From contig JAFLDQ010000013.1 in NCBI GenBank assembly GCA_017302355.1, forward strand, positions 1-38,423: a stretch of DNA of 38,423 nt, written 5' to 3'. Below the pieces are notes generated by a model. That model was not told the origin of the DNA. It searched no databases and saw nothing but the letters and a program-made list of their open reading frames with translations. The DNA is from Dechloromonas sp. GTDB lineage: Bacteria; Pseudomonadota; Gammaproteobacteria; Burkholderiales; Rhodocyclaceae. Below, piece after piece: positions 34,952 through 38,423 of the stretch (its first letter is position 1; every line of letters starts with the position of its first letter). The position numbers and the translations under genes are program-made.

Positions 34952-35578
34952 CTAGTCCAGTCCGAACGGCGCGAGCGAACCGCGGCCGGCGCGGATCAGT
35001 TCGGGCGCCCGGCCGGTCAGGTCGATGATGGTGGTCGGCTCGGTGCCGCAATGGCCGGCGTCGAGAATCAGTTCGATCTGGTCGTGCAGGCGATCCTGGA
35101 TCTCCCAGCCCTCGGTCAGCGGCGCTTCGTCGCCCGGCAACTGCAGGGTCGTCGTCAGCAGCGGTTCGTTCAACTCCTGAAGCATGGCGAGCGCGACCGG
35201 ATGATCGGGAACCCGCAGGCCGATCGTCTTGCGCCTGGGGTGCATGACCCGGCGCGGCAGTTCCTTGGTGCCTTCGAGGATGAAGGTGTAGCTGCCAGGC
35301 GTGGCCGCCTTGAGCAGGCGGTACTGGGCGTTGTCGACGCGGGCGAAATGGGCGATTTCCGACAGGTCGCGCACCATCAGCGTCAGGTGATGGCGCTCGC
35401 CGATCTGGCGGATCAGGCGGATGCGGTCCATCGCCTCCTTGTCGCCGAGCTGACAGCCCAGCGCGTAGCACGAATCGGTCGGCAGCGCGACGACGCCGCC
35501 ATCGCGGATGAACTCCCCCGCCTGCGCCAGCAGGCGATGCTGCGGGGACTCCGGATGAATATTGACGATGCGAGCCAT
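34952..35578 (-). CDS. yciO: YciO-type protein of the Sua5/TsaC (threonylcarbamoyl-AMP synthase) family
   Basis: A 208-residue member of the Sua5/YciO/YrdC family. The N-terminal block GGVVALPTDSCYALGCQLGD carries the nucleotide-binding region, followed by RIRLIRQIGERHHLTLMVRD. PGSYTFILEGTKELPRR and KTIGLRVPDHPVALAMLQEL are typical. Length and the RRKTIGLR wording fit YciO rather than TsaC, which makes the threonylcarbamoyl-AMP needed for t6A in tRNA; whether YciO does the same in vivo is less clear. It lies between the PHP-domain gene (3 bp away) and the M50 protease gene. Confidence 0.88.
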   Translation of the reverse strand: MARIVNIHPESPQHRLLAQAGEFIRDGGVVALPTDSCYALGCQLGDKEAMDRIRLIRQIGERHHLTLMVRDLSEIAHFARVDNAQYRLLKAATPGSYTFILEGTKELPRRVMHPRRKTIGLRVPDHPVALAMLQELNEPLLTTTLQLPGDEAPLTEGWEIQDRLHDQIELILDAGHCGTEPTTIIDLTGRAPELIRAGRGSLAPFGLD

Positions 35579-35581
35579 GTC

Positions 35582-36457
35582 TCAGGTCACCAGGCGCCAG
35601 ACCGGCTTGAGGTCTTCCGGCAGTTGCGGCAACCTGCCGAGATCGACATAGCTCTCCTCCGGCCCGTGAAAATCCGAGCCACGCGAGGCGTGAAAGGCGT
35701 AGTGCCGGGCCAGCCTGGCGAAATGCATCACCTGGTCGGGCGAATGGCTGCCGCAGGTGACCTCGAGCCCCCGCCCGCCGAGGTCCTTGAATTCGTCGAG
35801 GAAGCGGCGCATCTCGCCGCCGGACATCCGGTAGCGCCCGGGATGCGCCACCACCGCCACGCCGCCGGCGCCGACGATCCAGCCGATCGCCTCCTGCAAC
35901 GTCGCCCAGCGATGATCGACGTAGCCTGGCTTGCCCGGGGTCAGGTAATGCTGGAAGACGCCGGCCATGTCGCGAGCGATGCCGATCGAAACCAGATAAC
36001 GGCCGAAATGGGCGCGTGAAATCAGGCTCGGATTGGTCACGAAACACAGCGCCCCTTCATAGACGCCGGGAATACCGATCGCCTCCAGCGCCGCGCCCAT
36101 CCGCCTGGCGCGCTCAATGCGGCCGCTGCGCAGTTCATCGAGCCCGCCGGTCAGACCGCGATCCGCCGGATCGAAACCGAGGCCGACGATATGAATCGGC
36201 GCGCCTCGCCACTCGATCGATATCTCGACACCCGGGACAAATCCCATGCCTGCCTCCTCGGCCGCCTCGCGGGCGCTCGCCAGACCCCCGAGATCGTCGT
36301 GATCGGTCAATGCCCAGAGGTCGACCGCGTTGGCCGCCGCCCGCCGCGCCACGTCCTGCGGCGCCAGCAGGCCGTCGGAAACGACCGAGTGACAATGGAA
36401 ATCGAAATTGGCTGGAGACACGGCTTGCGGATGCTCGACAAAAACGCAGTTTACCAT
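35582..36457 (-). CDS. PHP-domain phosphoesterase (RNase AM / 3',5'-nucleotide phosphatase type)
   Basis: A 291-residue PHP-domain hydrolase with the metal-binding motifs FDFHCHSVVSDG and LWALTDHDDLGG near the N terminus, GMGFVPGVEIS next, and histidines in VAVVAHPGRY, TCGSHSPDQVM and SRGSDFHGPEES. It belongs to the YciV/TrpH family, which includes RNase AM and a 3',5'-bisphosphate nucleotidase from Chromobacterium. Either activity is plausible. The start is uncertain: the ATG at 36457 (MVNCVFVEHP) is preferred over one 12 codons upstream. It is divergent from gdhA. Confidence 0.85.
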   Translation of the reverse strand: MVNCVFVEHPQAVSPANFDFHCHSVVSDGLLAPQDVARRAAANAVDLWALTDHDDLGGLASAREAAEEAGMGFVPGVEISIEWRGAPIHIVGLGFDPADRGLTGGLDELRSGRIERARRMGAALEAIGIPGVYEGALCFVTNPSLISRAHFGRYLVSIGIARDMAGVFQHYLTPGKPGYVDHRWATLQEAIGWIVGAGGVAVVAHPGRYRMSGGEMRRFLDEFKDLGGRGLEVTCGSHSPDQVMHFARLARHYAFHASRGSDFHGPEESYVDLGRLPQLPEDLKPVWRLVT

Positions 36458-36514
36458 GAAGGCCGCCGGCGCCCGCCTCGCCTTGCGCTGCATCCGGACC
36501 CATGAAAAAAGAGC

Positions 36515-36543
36515 CTGAAGACAACCCGCAAATGCAGTAGAAT
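36515..36543 (+). promoter_or_regulatory. Possible sigma-70 promoter for gdhA
   Basis: CTGAAG (36515-36520), a 17-bp spacer and TAGAAT (36538-36543) lie 40 bp before the gdhA ATG, in the gap between it and the divergent PHP gene. The -10 box is good and the -35 box is weak. Confidence 0.4.
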
Positions 36544-36583
36544 CGCGTCCCCTTCAACCTCCTCACGCATACGGGATAACATC

Positions 36584-37927
36584 ATGAAATACGCCTCCGT
36601 TGACGACTTCCTTGCCTATGTTGCCGAGCGCAACCCGGGACAGCCCGAGTTCCTGCAGGCGGTCACCGAGGTCATGGAAAGCCTCTGGCCCGTCATCCAG
36701 AAGCATCCGCGCTATGCCGAGCAAGGCCTGCTCGAACGGCTGGTCGAGCCGGAGCGCGTCATCACCTTCCGTGTCTCCTGGGTCAATGATCATGGCGATG
36801 TGCAGGTCAATCGTGGTTACCGTATCCAGCACAGCTCGGCGATCGGCCCCTACAAGGGCGGCCTGCGCTTCCATCCCTCGGTGAACCTCTCCATCCTCAA
36901 GTTCCTGGCCTTCGAACAGACCCTCAAGAACGCGCTGACCACCCTGCCGATGGGCGGCGCCAAAGGCGGTTCCGACTTCGACCCCAAGGGCAAGAGCCCC
37001 GCGGAAGTGATGCGCTTCTGCCAGGCCTTCACCAGCGAACTGTTCCGCCATGTCGGTTCGGATACCGACGTTCCGGCCGGCGACATCGGCGTTGGCGGGC
37101 GTGAAATCGGCTATATCGTCGGGATGATGAAGAAGCTCAGCAACAAGGTCGATTGCGTGTTCACCGGCAAGGGCCTGGAATACGGCGGCTCGCTGATCCG
37201 CCCGGAAGCCACCGGCTACGGCACGGTGTACTTCGCCACGGAAATGCTCAAGCTGAAGGGCCGCAGCTTCGAAGGCGCCCGGGTCAGCATCTCGGGTTCG
37301 GGCAATGTCGCCCAGTACGCGATCGAAAAGGCAATGGAGCTGGGCGCCAAGGTGGTCACGGCCTCGGACTCCAGCGGCACCGTCGTCGATGAAGACGGCT
37401 TCACCCCGGAGAAGCTGGCGGAACTGATGGAAGTCAAGAACCATCACTACGGGCGCGTCAGCGACTACGCCAAGCGCGTCAAGGTTGACTTCCTGGCCGA
37501 CACCAAACCCTGGCACGTCCCGGTCGACATCGCCCTGCCCTGCGCCACACAGAATGAAATCGATGGCAAGGATGCCGAGCTCCTGGTCAGGAACGGCGTC
37601 CTCTGCGTCGCCGAAGGCGCCAACATGCCCTCCACCATCGAGGCGGTCAAGGTCTTCGAAAGCCAGGGCGTGCTCTACGCACCGGGCAAGGCCAGCAATG
37701 CCGGCGGTGTCGCCACCTCCGGTCTGGAGATGAGCCAGAATGCAATGCGCCTCTCCTGGGGTCGCGACGAGGTGGACTCCCGCCTGCATGAAATCATGTG
37801 CAACATCCACGAGGCCTGCCTGACCCATGGCCGGCGCCCCGACGGTTCGGTGAGCTATGTGAATGGCGCCAACATCGCCGGCTTCGTCAAGGTGACCGAA
37901 GCGATGCTCGCCCAGGGCGTCATCTGA
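36584..37927 (+). CDS. gdhA: Glutamate dehydrogenase, probably NADP-specific
   Basis: A 447-residue hexameric-type glutamate dehydrogenase linking 2-oxoglutarate and ammonia to glutamate. The substrate-binding part has GGLRFHPSVN and the catalytic lysine region LPMGGAKGGSDFDPKGKS. DIGVGGREIGYIVG, TGKGLEYGGSLIRPEATGYG (the dinucleotide-domain entry) and SGSGNVAQYAIEKAMELGA (the Rossmann glycines) follow. Wording and length match the E. coli GdhA type, which uses NADPH; cofactor choice is inferred from that. It is a single-gene unit with its own promoter and a strong terminator. Confidence 0.95.
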   Translation: MKYASVDDFLAYVAERNPGQPEFLQAVTEVMESLWPVIQKHPRYAEQGLLERLVEPERVITFRVSWVNDHGDVQVNRGYRIQHSSAIGPYKGGLRFHPSVNLSILKFLAFEQTLKNALTTLPMGGAKGGSDFDPKGKSPAEVMRFCQAFTSELFRHVGSDTDVPAGDIGVGGREIGYIVGMMKKLSNKVDCVFTGKGLEYGGSLIRPEATGYGTVYFATEMLKLKGRSFEGARVSISGSGNVAQYAIEKAMELGAKVVTASDSSGTVVDEDGFTPEKLAELMEVKNHHYGRVSDYAKRVKVDFLADTKPWHVPVDIALPCATQNEIDGKDAELLVRNGVLCVAEGANMPSTIEAVKVFESQGVLYAPGKASNAGGVATSGLEMSQNAMRLSWGRDEVDSRLHEIMCNIHEACLTHGRRPDGSVSYVNGANIAGFVKVTEAMLAQGVI

Positions 37928-37942
37928 CCCTGGACGCCTCGG

Positions 37943-37976
37943 CACGGCCTGCCGCTCATGTGGCAGGCCGTGTTTT
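37943..37976 (+). terminator. Strong intrinsic terminator of gdhA
   Basis: CACGGCCTGCC and GGCAGGCCGTG form a perfect 11-bp stem with an 8-base loop, followed by TTTTCGTT. It lies 15 bp after the gdhA stop. Confidence 0.9.
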
Positions 37977-38205
37977 CGTTCCGCCCGCCCGCCGCTGAAC
38001 GCGGCAGCGCGATGCTGGCCAGTTCGCCGCATCTGGCAGGCCGCAGCCGTGGTGCGGTCCGGCAACCCGGCAAGGGCTGCGGTCGGCGGCATTCCCCCAG
38101 AAAAATTCGAGTTCAGGCCAGATTCGAGTTCGCCAGGCTCGTCATGACCCCTCGCCGGCAACCGGATTTGTACCGGCCCGGATTGATTGGACACTGTTTT
38201 GCAAC
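37977..38205. other. Intergenic stretch between the gdhA terminator and the IS remnant
   Basis: No gene with recognisable family features is visible in these 229 bp. It contains two direct copies of ATTCGAGTTC, 17 bp apart (38105-38114 and 38122-38131). The left boundary of the IS must lie in its right-hand part, between about 38150 and 38205, but no clear terminal inverted repeat or target duplication can be read without the other end. Confidence 0.4.
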
Positions 38206-38423
38206 TCAGGCTGCCTTTCGCATGGCATAGGCCTGACGGGCTTCAAGGGGTGACATGAAGCCCAATTTTTCGAGACGCCAATGGTGATTGTAACGCTCCT
38301 TGAACGCGGTGACGGCGGCGCGCAGCTCCTCGACGTTTTTGAAGACGCGGCCGTGAATGGTCTGTTCCTTGAGTGTCCGGTTGAAGCGCTCGGCGACGCC
38401 GTTGGTCTGCGGCTCGGCAACGA
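38206..38423 (-). mobile_element. IS3/IS481-type transposase, C-terminal part cut by the window edge
   Basis: The minus strand encodes the last 72 residues of an integrase-core (rve) transposase. VAEPQTNGVAERFNRTLKEQ contains the final catalytic glutamate region of the DDE triad. RVFKNVEELRAAVTAF, YNHHWRLEKLGFMSPLEARQ and a TGA stop at 38206-38208 follow. This wording is typical of IS3 and IS481 family elements. The frame is intact to the window edge, so the rest probably continues to the right. The element inserted downstream of the gdhA terminator, where it would not disturb expression. Confidence 0.85.

Noticed and set aside
38105..38131. Two direct copies of ATTCGAGTTC 17 bp apart near the IS
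   Set aside because: Only two short copies; not a CRISPR array or a clear target-site duplication.
36563..38194. 543-codon open frame on the minus strand opposite gdhA
   Set aside because: Antisense shadow of gdhA running through its terminator; no conserved motif.

Overview
The window is GC-rich DNA from what looks like a betaproteobacterium, most likely of the Rhodocyclales (relatives of Azonexus, Zoogloea or Accumulibacter). The reasons are the gene orders rluB-scpB-scpA-trpS and rimP-nusA-infB-rbfA-truB-rpsO-pnp, together with an exosortase A (XrtA/EpsH)-associated exopolysaccharide locus of the kind found in floc- and biofilm-forming members of this group. This placement rests on recognising proteins and gene order, not on a search.

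Positions 1-16800 hold part of the exosortase A-associated EPS locus. A leftward operon (acyl carrier protein, hydrolase 2, hydrolase 1, GNAT protein, all with 4-base or very short junctions) diverges from a rightward run: AMP-forming acyl-CoA ligase, PLP-dependent decarboxylase, polyprenyl-phosphate sugar transferase, the PrsK/PrsR sensor kinase and sigma-54 activator, the TPR lipoprotein PrsT, a UDP-GlcNAc-type dehydrogenase, a Sel1/lytic transglycosylase and a shortened serine protease. Neither the exosortase nor a PEP-CTERM substrate lies in the window; they are presumably further left or elsewhere. Two closely matching CRP-like dyads mark the two main intergenic control regions of this locus.

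Positions 16916-19719 (minus strand) hold a compact four-gene cassette: a Tat-leader cysteine-containing protein, a PqqD-like protein, an HPr-kinase-like P-loop protein and a nucleotidyltransferase. Overlapping stops and starts imply a single transcript. It resembles a peptide-modification system (PqqD plus HprK-like plus NTP_transf_5, as also seen in some lasso-peptide clusters), and its biochemical role is not established as far as I know. galE and two tRNA genes (Pro-UGG, Arg-UCU) follow upstream on the same strand.

Positions 21368-37976 are core housekeeping genes: dksA facing pnp across a bidirectional terminator; the pnp-rpsO-truB-rbfA-infB-nusA-rimP cluster; rluB-scpB-scpA; trpS, a site-2-type protease, yciO and a PHP-domain phosphatase; and gdhA with a strong terminator. 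The window ends inside the 3' part of an IS transposase.

The most unusual non-coding item is a ~106-bp repeat present twice (16796-16902 and 24133-24238). It has long terminal inverted repeats with a compensatory base-pair change and a conserved internal hairpin whose loop differs, and each copy abuts a stop codon. Other points are a truncated serine protease without its His/Asp half, a hydrolase with no nucleophile, a likely attenuator in the rimP-nusA leader, and a TrpRS with an iron-sulfur-type cysteine pattern.
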